Positions 1 through 8,616 of a stretch of 64,000 nucleotides of DNA are shown here, one piece after another (positions within the stretch are counted from its first letter, which is position 1; the number at the start of each line of letters is the position of its first letter). This stretch comes from Algoriphagus limi (GTDB lineage: Bacteria > Bacteroidota > Bacteroidia > Cytophagales > Cyclobacteriaceae). The stretch lies in the NCBI RefSeq assembly GCF_024919275.1, contig NZ_JANWGH010000001.1:1806296-1870295 (forward strand), in the 5' to 3' direction. Below the pieces are notes generated by a model, which saw only the letters and a program-made list of their open reading frames with translations, did no database searches and was not told the origin of the DNA. Both the position numbers and the translations under genes were made by a program.

Positions 1-730
1 TTCCTTCTAGGTTGTTCTTCTTGGTAACAATGTTGATTACACCGGAAGTACCTTCTGCATCGAATCTTGCAGATGGGGAGGTAATAACTTCAACTTCTTT
101 GATTTCATCTGCAGGAATCTGACGCAAAGCATCAGTGATGCTGCTAGCTGCGATAGCTGATGGGCGATTGTCGATTAGAACTGTAATGTTGCTACTTCCT
201 CGCATGGATACGTTTCCATCCAAATCCACAGAAAGCATTGGCACACGTCTTAGAACATCAGTAGCGTCACCACCAGCGACGGTTTTGTCATTTTCAGCCT
301 TGTAGATGGTTCGGTCTACGCGCTCTTCGATAAGTTCGCGCTGTCCTTGTACAGTCACTTCCTCCAATGCCAATCCTTCATCTGACATCAACAACTCTCC
401 TAAGTTGACATCTCCAGTTGGGTTAGTTACTTTGATTCCATCGACTACCAATGTTTCAAAACCTATAAAGGTCAATTGAAGTGTGTAATCTCCAGGTTCG
501 AAACCTGTGATAAAAAATTTACCGTCTCCGTCTGCAACAGCTCCGGCAAGACTTACATCGGCACCTTTTTTATATAAGGCTGCGGTCGCATACCCTACTG
601 GCTCACCGGATTTGGCGTCTTTCGCAACTCCAATGATTCGAGCGGGTTCCTTTTCAGTTTGCTGCGCAAATGCAGAAATTGATCCTGCAGCGAAAAAGAA
701 AACGATAATTAAATTGAGTAGTTTTTTCAT
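1..730 (-). CDS. TonB-dependent receptor, N-terminal part (3' end outside window)
   Basis: The frame is open from the ATG at 730 to the window edge, giving 243 codons of a longer gene. It begins with a signal peptide (MKKLLNLIIVFFFAAG... ending near SAFAQ). A carboxypeptidase-regulatory-like beta-sandwich follows at about residues 30-110 (RIIGVAKDAKSGEPVGYA, GDYTLQLTFIGFE). Next is a plug-domain start with VQGQRELIEERVDRTIY, DVLRRVPMLSVD and VSMRGSSNITVLIDNRPS, then the VINIVTKKN motif. This order is typical of Bacteroidota outer membrane receptors of the CarboxypepD_reg/beta-barrel_3 kind, which import or bind ligands with energy from TonB. The substrate cannot be told because the barrel is missing. 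It is divergent from the histidine kinase gene at 989, with about 260 bp between them. Confidence 0.88.
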   Translation of the reverse strand, partial: MKKLLNLIIVFFFAAGSISAFAQQTEKEPARIIGVAKDAKSGEPVGYATAALYKKGADVSLAGAVADGDGKFFITGFEPGDYTLQLTFIGFETLVVDGIKVTNPTGDVNLGELLMSDEGLALEEVTVQGQRELIEERVDRTIYKAENDKTVAGGDATDVLRRVPMLSVDLDGNVSMRGSSNITVLIDNRPSAIAASSITDALRQIPADEIKEVEVITSPSARFDAEGTSGVINIVTKKNNLEG

Positions 731-988
731 GATTTAGTCTTCAAATAGTGGGCTTTCTCCCCTTTTCTACCACAAAGCAACGGGCTTTGTTTCACATAAA
801 TCCATGCAATAGACCAAGCCCCTAGACTAATCGACAAAAACCCATTTTGGGTAGACAAATAGGGGCAAATCTGGAAAAGTGGGGTTTATCGGCCAAAAAG
901 TACTTTTGAGCGGTGAAATGTTTGGATTGGTAGATTATTCCTTCAAATTGGAGAAACTTTCTCTTAGTTTGTATTGAAAATCAAGGCT

Positions 989-2071
989 ATGCAGCTCGTC
1001 ACCCCCAGAAAAAACATATCCATACTCGTCCATATTTTGGGCTGGTTGATGCTAGGAGTGGTTTTACTCCTACTTTCCCCACTCTCTTGGAGAATGGGAG
1101 AAATCGACCTCCCGAATGAATATTGGTGGAAGCAGGCCTTTTTGGTGCTGTTGCTCTTATTCATCTTCTACACCAATCAATCATTCGTCGTTCCAAAGGT
1201 TCTGTTAAAAGGTAAAACATACACATACCTGATTATGGCGATTATCGGTGGGATTTTGTTTTACTATATCATTGTGTCTTTCGAGCAACTTATTCAGTAC
1301 CCGCTTCGAATGCATGAAACTTTTAGCCCTGATCGACCATTTGACCCTAAAAGAAGATGGATTCCTGGAGATGTTTTTCAGGAAATGTTGTATTTGCTTT
1401 CGGTTGGGTTAAGTACTTCTTTGGCTTTGGTGCAGAAATGGCAAAAAGACGAGGAGCATAGGCAGGAACTTGAAAAACAGCGAATTAAAACGGAGCTTTC
1501 CTACCTCAAGGCACAGATCAACCCGCATTTCTTTTTCAACACACTAAATAACATCTATTCCCTTACCAATCTGGATGTGAAAAAAGCGCAGGAGGCTTTG
1601 TTGAAGCTTTCCAGAATGATGCGCTATGTGCTGTATGAAAATCAAAAGGAAACGACACTTTTAAGTAAAGAAGTTGATTTCATCCGCGATTATATTGAGC
1701 TAATGAAAATGCGACTGACTGATAAAGTCAAGCTCCACATCCATTTGGATGAAGCAGAAGATCATCATATCATTGCTCCAATGCTATTGCTTCCTTTTTT
1801 GGAAAATTCATTCAAACACGGGATCAGTTCCCAAAAAGAGAGCGATATCTACATCAAGCTGGAAATCATGGGAAATACAGTCTTTTTTGAGACTAGAAAT
1901 CAAATTTTCCCTACTAATCCTGACAGTCCAGAGGCTAAAGAACATGGTATTGGTTTGGTCAATACGCAACGTCGATTGAGTTTACTTTATCCCGGCAAAC
2001 ATCGCCTGAAATTTGGGAAAGATGAGGAGAATCAGGAATATTACGTCAACCTGACTTTGAATCTCGAATGA
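989..2071 (+). CDS. LytS/YehU-type sensor histidine kinase
   Basis: A membrane sensor kinase of the His_kinase (LytS/YpdA) family, about 360 residues. Four hydrophobic segments fill the first 150 residues, followed by a short coiled region (KWQKDEEHRQELEKQRIKTEL). The phosphoacceptor motif is LKAQINPHFFFNTLNNIYSL. The ATP-binding part shows LLLPFLENSFKHG and later HGIGLVNTQRRL. Such kinases phosphorylate LytTR regulators, and the next gene is one, overlapping by 4 bp (ATGA), so the two are almost certainly co-translated partners. An in-frame TTG at 974 would add five residues; the ATG at 989 is preferred. The signal sensed is not evident. Confidence 0.93.
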   Translation: MQLVTPRKNISILVHILGWLMLGVVLLLLSPLSWRMGEIDLPNEYWWKQAFLVLLLLFIFYTNQSFVVPKVLLKGKTYTYLIMAIIGGILFYYIIVSFEQLIQYPLRMHETFSPDRPFDPKRRWIPGDVFQEMLYLLSVGLSTSLALVQKWQKDEEHRQELEKQRIKTELSYLKAQINPHFFFNTLNNIYSLTNLDVKKAQEALLKLSRMMRYVLYENQKETTLLSKEVDFIRDYIELMKMRLTDKVKLHIHLDEAEDHHIIAPMLLLPFLENSFKHGISSQKESDIYIKLEIMGNTVFFETRNQIFPTNPDSPEAKEHGIGLVNTQRRLSLLYPGKHRLKFGKDEENQEYYVNLTLNLE

Positions 2072-2811
2072 AACTCAAATGCATAGCGGTTGATGATGAG
2101 CCTCTTGCCCTGGATTTAGTTTGCAAATACATAGAGCAAACATCCTTTTTAGAATTAATCGGAAAGTTCACCAGTGCCATTGAAGCTTTGAGCTTTATCA
2201 ATCAGCATGAGGTCCAGTTGATCTTTATGGATATCCAAATGCCTGACTTGTCGGGTATGGAACTCGCACGAGTCTTGGATGGGAAGAAAAATTCCGATCA
2301 AACGCGTATCGTTTTTGCCACTGCCTACCATCAATTTGCAATTGAAGGATATAAGGTAGACGCTTTGGATTACCTTCTTAAGCCTTTTAGTTACGAGGAT
2401 TTTTTAAATGCTGCCACAAAAGCCTACAATTACTTCGAGCGTAGAAAAAATGCTCCTTCCGGAAAAGCAGAAAGTGCAGAAAAACCTTTGGAGTATATTT
2501 TCCTGAAAGTAGAATACCAACTGGTAAAAGTCATGCTTCAGGACATCATGTATGTGGAAGCGTACAAGGATTATGTCAAGGTTCATCTGAAATCCAAAAC
2601 CGCTCCCCTGCTTTCCCTAACAAGCTTGAAAAATATGGAGGAGTTGCTTCCAACTGATAAATTCATGCGTGTGCATCGCTCTTATATCGTTGGATTAGAT
2701 CATATTGAATCTGTTTCGAAAAACAGCATCCATGTTGGAAACCATGAGATTTCAATCGGAGATAATTACAAAGAGGCATTTTTGGCATTTATGAGCCGAT
2801 GGATGAGCTAG
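2068..2811 (+). CDS. LytTR-family response regulator
   Basis: Residues 1-120 form a CheY-like receiver: acidic pair D9-D10, phosphoacceptor D55 in FMDIQMPD, and the conserved Lys in DYLLKPF. Residues about 145-245 form a LytTR DNA-binding domain (IFLKVEYQLVKVMLQDIMYVEAY, RVHRSYIVGLDHI, ISIGDNYKEAF). It is the DNA-binding partner of the upstream kinase, whose stop it overlaps by 4 bp. In Bacteroidota such pairs often act on neighbouring or distant transport and envelope genes; whether it controls the divergent TonB receptor at 1-730 is only a guess. At 247 residues it is the usual family length. Confidence 0.95.
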   Translation: MKLKCIAVDDEPLALDLVCKYIEQTSFLELIGKFTSAIEALSFINQHEVQLIFMDIQMPDLSGMELARVLDGKKNSDQTRIVFATAYHQFAIEGYKVDALDYLLKPFSYEDFLNAATKAYNYFERRKNAPSGKAESAEKPLEYIFLKVEYQLVKVMLQDIMYVEAYKDYVKVHLKSKTAPLLSLTSLKNMEELLPTDKFMRVHRSYIVGLDHIESVSKNSIHVGNHEISIGDNYKEAFLAFMSRWMS

Positions 2812-2850
2812 TCCTGTAGACATTATTGGAACAGTTCAGTATTTTTAAAT

Positions 2851-3327
2851 ATGAATGAATCGCAAAAACACTTTATGCGTGAAGCCATCCGCTTGGCAAA
2901 AGAGGGAATGAAAGCTGGTAATGGAGGTCCTTTTGGCTGTGTGATTGTCAAAGACGGAAAGATCGTCGGCCAAGGCTCGAATATGGTCTTGAAAACCAAT
3001 GACCCAACCGCCCATGCAGAGGTAGTCGCTATCCGGGAAGCCTGCAAAACGCTTAATAACTTTCAATTGGAAGGTTGTGAGGTTTATACCTCTTGCGAAC
3101 CTTGCCCTATGTGTCTAGGAGCCATTTTTTGGGCTAGACCAGAGCGGGTATTTTATGCCGGCACCAAGGAAGATGCTGCAAATGTAGGCTTTGACGATGA
3201 TTTCATCTATCAGGAAATTGAATTGAAACCGTCCGATCGAAAAATCCCAATGATCTCTATTCTTCGGGAAGAAGTTTTGGAAGCTTTTGAGATTTGGAAA
3301 GAAAAAGGTGATAAGACCCTGTATTAA
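2851..3327 (+). CDS. guaD: guanine deaminase (cytidine deaminase-like fold)
   Basis: A 158-residue zinc-dependent deaminase. The zinc and catalytic motif is H55-A-E57, with C85 and C88 in the PCPMC motif. The segments NDPTAHAEVVAIREACK, YTSCEPCPMCLGAI, GFDDDFIYQEI and the tyrosine-ended C-terminus match the Bacillus subtilis GuaD type as remembered. That enzyme hydrolyses guanine to xanthine and ammonia in purine salvage. A tRNA adenosine deaminase (TadA) is the alternative, but TadA lacks the FDDxFIY segment. The gene sits 39 bp after the LytTR gene on the same strand and converges with ffh; it may share the upstream promoter, but nothing functional links them. Confidence 0.88.
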   Translation: MNESQKHFMREAIRLAKEGMKAGNGGPFGCVIVKDGKIVGQGSNMVLKTNDPTAHAEVVAIREACKTLNNFQLEGCEVYTSCEPCPMCLGAIFWARPERVFYAGTKEDAANVGFDDDFIYQEIELKPSDRKIPMISILREEVLEAFEIWKEKGDKTLY

Positions 3328-3335
3328 TCAAGAAA

Positions 3336-3355
3336 CCCGATCCATTCAGATCGGG
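3336..3355. terminator. hairpin between convergent guaD and ffh
   Basis: A perfect 7-bp stem (CCCGATC / GATCGGG) with a 6-base loop lies 9 bp after the guaD stop and 37 bp from the ffh stop. No strong T-run follows on either strand, so it is a weak intrinsic terminator candidate judged mainly by its place between convergent genes. Confidence 0.45.
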
Positions 3356-3391
3356 CTCATGATTAATTCCTAATTATTCATTCTTAATTCA

Positions 3392-4729
3392 TCATCTTTT
3401 TCCCATTCCCGGCATCATCCGGCTCATCGCAGCCTTGGCTCCTCCCATCTTATTCATTTGCTTCATTAGCTTGCGCATATCAGCAAATTGCTTCATCAGA
3501 TTATTCACTTCGGTAATATTTCTCCCTGATCCATTCGCAATCCGCTTTCTTCGGCTTCCATCAATTACATCAGGATTCTGACGCTCATACGGGGTCATGC
3601 TTCGGATAATCGCTTCGATTGGTTTGAAAGAATCATCATCAATATCCAATCCTTTCATAGCTTTTCCCATACCCGGGATCATTCCCATCAAATCCTTGAT
3701 ATTCCCCATCTTTTTGACTTGCTCCAATTGGGAAAGGAAATCTTCAAAATCAAAACTGTTCTTTCGGATTTTAGCGTTGATTCGCTTGGCTTCCTCTTCG
3801 TCAAAAGACTGCTGAGCGCGCTCTACCAAAGAGATTACGTCACCCATACCGAGAATTCGCTGAGCCATTCGATCTGGATGGAAGACATCCAGATTCTCCA
3901 TTTTCTCCCCAGTAGAGATAAACTTGATCGGCTTCTCCACCACGTGGCGAATGGAAATAGCAGCACCACCTCGGGTATCACCATCCAATTTGGTCAAAAC
4001 TACCCCGTCAAAATCCAATCGCTCGTCGAAGGTCTTGGCAGTATTCACTGCATCCTGACCAGTCATGGAGTCTACAACAAATAGCGTTTCAGAAGGATTG
4101 AGCGCTTTTTTCAATGCCTCAATCTCATTCATCATTTGCTCATCCACTGCCAGGCGACCGGCGGTATCGACAATGACTGTTTTCTTTCCGGTTTTCTTAG
4201 CATAGGCAATCGCATTATTGGCGATCTCGATTGCATTCTTGTTTTCCGGCTCGGCATAAACCTCCACACCAATCTGCTCACCAAGCACCTTCAACTGATC
4301 AATCGCAGCAGGTCGGTAGATATCACAAGCAACCAACAAAACTTGTCGTCCTTGCTTTTTTAAAAATGCTCCTAATTTTCCAGTGAAGGTGGTCTTACCA
4401 GAACCTTGCAAACCGGAAATCAAAATCACAGCAGGGTCACCGGTCAATTTGATATCAACCTTGGAGCCCCCCATGAGCTTGGTTAGCTCTTCCTGGGTGA
4501 TCTTCACCAATAATTGACCTGGAGAAACTGAGATCAATACATCCCGTCCCAGCGCTTCATTCTTGATTTTATCAGTGACTTCCTTGGCTACTTTATAGTT
4601 AACGTCAGCATCGATCAAGGCACGACGAATTTCCTTAACCGTGGTGGCAACGTTGATTTCGGTGATTTTCCCGGTTCCTTTAAGGGTTTTAAAAGCCCGA
4701 TCCAGCTTCAAACTTAAATTATCAAACAT
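3392..4729 (-). CDS. ffh: signal recognition particle protein Ffh (SRP54)
   Basis: Essential GTPase that binds signal sequences of nascent membrane proteins and delivers ribosomes to FtsY. The N-terminal helical bundle starts at MFDNLSLKLDRAFKTLKG. The G domain shows the P-loop GLQGSGKTTFTGK, DTAGRL and TKLDGD. The C-terminal M domain is methionine-rich (MGNIKDLMGMIPGMGKAMKG, MRKLMKQMNKMGGAKAAMSRMMPGMGKR). Length is 445 residues, normal for bacteria. The open frame extends 24 codons upstream of 4729, but that extension does not resemble the family and MFDNL is the usual start. It stands alone, convergent with guaD and divergent from the YfhO-like gene. Confidence 0.97.
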   Translation of the reverse strand: MFDNLSLKLDRAFKTLKGTGKITEINVATTVKEIRRALIDADVNYKVAKEVTDKIKNEALGRDVLISVSPGQLLVKITQEELTKLMGGSKVDIKLTGDPAVILISGLQGSGKTTFTGKLGAFLKKQGRQVLLVACDIYRPAAIDQLKVLGEQIGVEVYAEPENKNAIEIANNAIAYAKKTGKKTVIVDTAGRLAVDEQMMNEIEALKKALNPSETLFVVDSMTGQDAVNTAKTFDERLDFDGVVLTKLDGDTRGGAAISIRHVVEKPIKFISTGEKMENLDVFHPDRMAQRILGMGDVISLVERAQQSFDEEEAKRINAKIRKNSFDFEDFLSQLEQVKKMGNIKDLMGMIPGMGKAMKGLDIDDDSFKPIEAIIRSMTPYERQNPDVIDGSRRKRIANGSGRNITEVNNLMKQFADMRKLMKQMNKMGGAKAAMSRMMPGMGKR

Positions 4730-4876
4730 GTGATTTTCGCTATTTGCTGCAAAAGTAATGATTTTAGCGCCTGCACGAAAACTTAAAAGTCCTGAATCCA
4801 CCGTGAATTCGAGCCAATTTTAGCTTTTAATCACTAATTTGCGGACTTTCATTACAGAACGAAGAAAACTTCCTGC

Positions 4877-7282
4877 ATGAAGCTGAATTTTCAAAAAGAT
4901 CTACTCCCTCACTTACTGGGAATTCTCATTTTCTACCTCCTCATTGTTTTCTACTTTTCCCCTTTGGTATTTGACGGGAAAGTTATTTTCCAGGGAGATA
5001 TCCTACAGTGGGAAGGTTCGGCTAAAGAAGTCATGGACTATCGAGCAGAGACCGGAGAACAGGCACTTTGGACCAATTCCATGTTTGGAGGAATGCCCGC
5101 CTATTTTATCAGCTTGGAATTCCCGGGTGATATCACCAATGCTTTGGTATCTATCTTGACGCTGGGACTTCCGCATCCGATAAATGGACTGTTTTTCGGA
5201 ATGCTAGGAATGTATATTTTACTGCTCAGCTATAGAGTCCGGCCGCTATTTTCAATTGCAGGATCCATTGCTTTTTCCTTTAACACATTCAACTTACTTT
5301 CTTTAGAAGCTGGTCACAATGCCAAAATCTGGGCTGTATGTTTGATCCCATTAATTCTCGCGGGAATCCATTTAGCCTTTGAGAAAAAACGAATTCTGGG
5401 TGCTGCGCTTTTGGCTCTTGGTCTTTTACTTCAGCTCAAATTCAACCATTTACAAATCACCTATTACACGCTAATCGTCTCGGTAATTTATGTCTTGGTT
5501 CGATTGATAGTTGACTGGAAAAAAGACGGAGCGCTGGAAATAGGCAAAAGTCTAGGATTCTTGACAATGGGTGCCCTTTTGGCGGTTGGGGGAAATTTGG
5601 GAAGGCTAGCAGCTGCTTTGGAATACAGCCCTTATTCCACTCGTGGTGAGGCAACTCTTGAAACAGAATCAAGCGGTTTGGATCGAGAATATGCATTCTC
5701 CTGGTCCAACGGAAAGCTGGAAACACTCACGCTTTTAATCCCAGACTTTTATGGAGGAGGAAGCCAAACTCCCCTTCCTGAAAATTCCGCTTCTGAAAAA
5801 GCACTACGAGCTAACGGTATTGATGCCGGTCAAATCAATGGATTCGTAAAAGCTGCTCCTACTTACTGGGGTGATCAAACCTTCACCGGAGGCCCTATTT
5901 ATGGGGGAATAATTCTAGTCTTTTTAGCCATTTTAGGAATTTGGGCGGCTCCCAAAGAGGTCCTTTATGCCTTAGGGGGTATGATTTTATTCTCTATTCT
6001 CTTGAGTTGGGGGAAAAATCTCGCTTGGTTCAACTACCTACTTTTCGACATTCTTCCAGGTTACAATAAATTCCGGGCTGTTTCCATGGCTTTGGGAATA
6101 ACCTTGTTTGCGATTCCGGTTTTAGGAATGATTTCCTTGGAAAAACTCGTTCAAAAAGGAGAACTCAAACCACTTTATGTAGCTTCAGGCATTGTTGGGG
6201 GATTGCTCTTGATTTTGGCAGTGGCCTCAGGTGCTTTATTCAGATTTGAGGCTCCTGTGGACAGCAATCTTCCGGAATGGCTGGCAAATGCTTTGCAAAC
6301 AGATCGTAAATCCATGCTCACTTCCTCAGCTTGGAAAAGCTTAGGTTTTTTGGTGGTTTCTGGTGGTTTAGTCTTTTTAAATCTGAAGCAGAAAATATCT
6401 GACTGGGTTCTAGGTCTCGCTTTAATCGCCTTGATTTCTGTTGATCTTGTTTCCATCAATCGACGATACTTGAATAGTGAATCCTTTCAGGGAAACCCAT
6501 CCAGACAGTTTTTTGCTGAAACGCCAGCTGAAAAGGAAATTGAAAAAGACAAGGACTACTTTCGGGTTTTAAATCTTACCGAAGGCCTTACTCAAGGAGC
6601 TAGAACGAGCTATAGATTTGCTAGTTTGGGCGGATACCACGGAGCAAAATTACGTCGATACCAGGATCTGGTTGATTACCAATTACAGAATGAAATCCAG
6701 GATTTTATTACAAAAGCCCAGGAAGGAAACTTTGATTGGGATGGGATTGGAGTAATTAATATGCTCAATACCAAATATCTGATTGCAGGACAGGATGCAG
6801 GTGCCGTGTTTGAAAACCCACAAGCAAATGGTCCTGCATGGATCCCTTCTGAGATTATCCCTGTCAGCAGCAATGAGGAAGAAATCAAACTAGTCGGGGA
6901 AATCAATACCAAAACCCAAGCAACCGTAAATACAGAGGAATTTGGAAATATCTCGACTGGTGCTGGTCAGATAACTTTGGTGGATCACAATCCAAATGAA
7001 TTGAATTATCAAGCCCAAATGGATCAGGGAGGATTGGTTGTATTTTCTGAAATCCATTATCCAAAAGGATGGATTGCTAAGATTGACGGTAATGAAACTC
7101 CTATCCTTCGGGTCGATTATTTGCTACGCGGAATTGAAGTGCCTAGCGGAGCTCACAAAATTGAATTTTCTTTTGAGCCTTCCAGCTACTATGCTACCAA
7201 AACGCCTATGGTCATTTTCCAATATTTGATAGTGATCTCTTTGATAGGCGGAATATTCCTGACTTATAAAACCGAAGCTTAA
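4877..7282 (+). CDS. YfhO-family multispanning membrane protein
   Basis: An 801-residue inner membrane protein. A first transmembrane helix lies at about residues 12-32, followed by an extracytoplasmic stretch (FQGDILQWEGSAKEV, WTNSMFGGMPAYF). About ten more hydrophobic helices run to residue 560. A soluble C-terminal domain of about 220 residues follows, closed by a last helix near residues 775-795. The FGGMPAY motif and this architecture match the YfhO family. In Firmicutes YfhO-like proteins are linked to glycosylation of cell-wall polymers; in Bacteroidota the role is not settled. Glycosyltransferase-like activity on lipid-linked sugars is therefore an inference. The stop overlaps the start of the next gene (TAATG), suggesting co-translation with the methyltransferase. 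Confidence 0.82.
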   Translation: MKLNFQKDLLPHLLGILIFYLLIVFYFSPLVFDGKVIFQGDILQWEGSAKEVMDYRAETGEQALWTNSMFGGMPAYFISLEFPGDITNALVSILTLGLPHPINGLFFGMLGMYILLLSYRVRPLFSIAGSIAFSFNTFNLLSLEAGHNAKIWAVCLIPLILAGIHLAFEKKRILGAALLALGLLLQLKFNHLQITYYTLIVSVIYVLVRLIVDWKKDGALEIGKSLGFLTMGALLAVGGNLGRLAAALEYSPYSTRGEATLETESSGLDREYAFSWSNGKLETLTLLIPDFYGGGSQTPLPENSASEKALRANGIDAGQINGFVKAAPTYWGDQTFTGGPIYGGIILVFLAILGIWAAPKEVLYALGGMILFSILLSWGKNLAWFNYLLFDILPGYNKFRAVSMALGITLFAIPVLGMISLEKLVQKGELKPLYVASGIVGGLLLILAVASGALFRFEAPVDSNLPEWLANALQTDRKSMLTSSAWKSLGFLVVSGGLVFLNLKQKISDWVLGLALIALISVDLVSINRRYLNSESFQGNPSRQFFAETPAEKEIEKDKDYFRVLNLTEGLTQGARTSYRFASLGGYHGAKLRRYQDLVDYQLQNEIQDFITKAQEGNFDWDGIGVINMLNTKYLIAGQDAGAVFENPQANGPAWIPSEIIPVSSNEEEIKLVGEINTKTQATVNTEEFGNISTGAGQITLVDHNPNELNYQAQMDQGGLVVFSEIHYPKGWIAKIDGNETPILRVDYLLRGIEVPSGAHKIEFSFEPSSYYATKTPMVIFQYLIVISLIGGIFLTYKTEA

Positions 7283-8001
7283 TGCAAGAGGAAGACGAAA
7301 ATAAGGTAGTCAGCTTTTATGATCAGTTTGCTGAAAAGCAGGAAAAGACTGGAATCAATTCCCGTCACCTTTCCATCTTGGATAAGGTAGTTGCTGCTGG
7401 GCTTCAAGCACATCATCGTGTATTAGAGATAGGCTGTGGAATTGGAACTGTTTCTTCACTCCTTGCCAAGCAGGTAAGCAAAGGAGAAGTTCTGGCAGTA
7501 GATATTTCTCCGGAAAGTATTTCAAAAGCGCAAATCCTATGGAAAGATCAAACCAATCTGAAATTTGAGGTTTCGGATATGTCTGATTTTGACAAAGGAG
7601 ATCAAACCTTTGATTTTTTTGTGTTTCCTGATGTGCTTGAGCACATTCCAGTCGATCAGCATCAGGCCTTGTTCCAAAAAATCAAAAAACACTCACATTC
7701 TGATTCAGTGGTTTTCATCCATATTCCAGCACCTCGGTACCTGAAATGGATGATTGAAAACGAACCAGAAAAACTCCAAGTCATTGATCAACCTCTTGAT
7801 TCAGGTGACCTAATCAAAAGCCTTACTTTCGCGGGATTTTACTTGGAAAAGATGGAAACCTACTCAGTTTTCTATCAAGAAAAGGATTATCAATATTTTG
7901 TATTTCGGTCATCCAAACCCTTACAAAAATCCACTCCGCTCAGCAAATGGGAGGTGCTGAAAGAACGCATTCGAATCCGCCTGAAATACGGCCTAATTTA
8001 A
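7282..8001 (+). CDS. class I SAM-dependent methyltransferase
   Basis: A 239-residue soluble protein with a Rossmann-type methyltransferase core. Motif I is VLEIGCGIGTVSSLL (about residues 47-61). The acidic ribose-binding end of strand 2 is VLAVDISPESI, and a later strand carries FFVFPDVLEHIP, common in UbiE/Methyltransf_11-like enzymes. The substrate cannot be read from sequence. It starts on the stop codon of the YfhO-like gene and ends 5 bp before the SlyD-like gene, so it belongs to a three-gene operon. A role in modifying an envelope glycan or lipid with YfhO is possible but unproven. Confidence 0.88.
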   Translation: MQEEDENKVVSFYDQFAEKQEKTGINSRHLSILDKVVAAGLQAHHRVLEIGCGIGTVSSLLAKQVSKGEVLAVDISPESISKAQILWKDQTNLKFEVSDMSDFDKGDQTFDFFVFPDVLEHIPVDQHQALFQKIKKHSHSDSVVFIHIPAPRYLKWMIENEPEKLQVIDQPLDSGDLIKSLTFAGFYLEKMETYSVFYQEKDYQYFVFRSSKPLQKSTPLSKWEVLKERIRIRLKYGLI

Positions 8002-8006
8002 TAGCT

Positions 8007-8531
8007 ATGAAAATCGAAAATCAAACAGTCGTAGGATTGACTTACGAACTTAAAGTCAGCAAAGTCGAAGACGAAATTGAATCCGTCCCTTTCAGTGTGG
8101 AAGTTCGGGATGAAGAAGATCCTTTTTATTTCATTTTTAGACAAAGCGGCCTTCCTGAAAAATTTGAGGAATACCTAACCGGAAAGCAGGAAGGAGATTC
8201 ATTTGAGTTTGTTCTAAAAGTAGAAGAAGCTTATGGTGAAGCTGATGATGAATTATTGATCAACTTACCTAAATCCCAATTCACGAAAGAAAGGGGTTTT
8301 GAAGACAGCATGCTTCAAGAGGGTGAATTTCTTCCATTGATGGATGAAAATGGGTATCCTATGCAAGCAAAAGTACTGAAGGATTTTGGAGACACCCTTT
8401 TGTTAGATTTCAACCACCCTTTGGTTGGCTTTGATCTACATTTTGAAGGAAAGGTCCTGGAAGTTAGAGAAGCAACACCTGAAGAAATGGATCATGGACA
8501 TGTTCACGGAGAACATGGTGAGGATCATTAA
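8007..8531 (+). CDS. SlyD-like FKBP-type peptidyl-prolyl isomerase
   Basis: A 174-residue cytoplasmic protein with an FKBP fold interrupted by an insert-in-flap domain, as in SlyD. The FKBP part starts with VVGLTYELKV, contains GKQEGDSFEFVLKVEEAYGEADDELL, and returns with DFNHPLVGFDLHFEGKVLEVREAT. The last 14 residues are rich in His (HGHVHGEHGEDH), like the metal-binding tail of E. coli SlyD, so nickel or other divalent metal binding is likely. The open frame runs 20 codons further upstream inside the methyltransferase, but the ATG at 8007 gives the natural family start. It is the last gene of the YfhO operon. Confidence 0.88.
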   Translation: MKIENQTVVGLTYELKVSKVEDEIESVPFSVEVRDEEDPFYFIFRQSGLPEKFEEYLTGKQEGDSFEFVLKVEEAYGEADDELLINLPKSQFTKERGFEDSMLQEGEFLPLMDENGYPMQAKVLKDFGDTLLLDFNHPLVGFDLHFEGKVLEVREATPEEMDHGHVHGEHGEDH

Positions 8532-8545
8532 TTGAAAAATTCTTA

Positions 8546-8594
8546 TGTCAATCTGAGTAAAGTCGAGTATACTTCGACTTCGCTCAGGGTGACA
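8546..8594. repeat. imperfect palindrome, dispersed Bacteroidota type
   Basis: Two arms pair almost fully: the left starts TGTCAATCTGAGTAAAGTCG, and the right ends TTCGCTCAGGGTGACA, whose reverse complement is TGTCACCCTGAGCGAA. The sequence TGTCACCCTGAGCGAAGTCG is familiar from memory as a dispersed intergenic repeat in many Flavobacteriia and Cytophagia genomes. Here it sits between convergent genes (SlyD-like and ABC ATPase), where a transcript would fold into a long hairpin and could act as a bidirectional terminator or mRNA stabiliser. Confidence 0.75.
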
Positions 8595-8616
8595 CAAATG
8601 ATTTTGAAAAACTTTT

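Noticed and set aside
507-737. Small plus-strand protein of 76 codons at the window start
   Set aside because: Lies opposite the signal peptide and beta-sandwich domain of the TonB-dependent receptor, which has clear motifs on the minus strand.
4730-4801. N-terminal extension of Ffh
   Set aside because: The extra 24 codons do not resemble Ffh; the family starts at MFDNL (4729).
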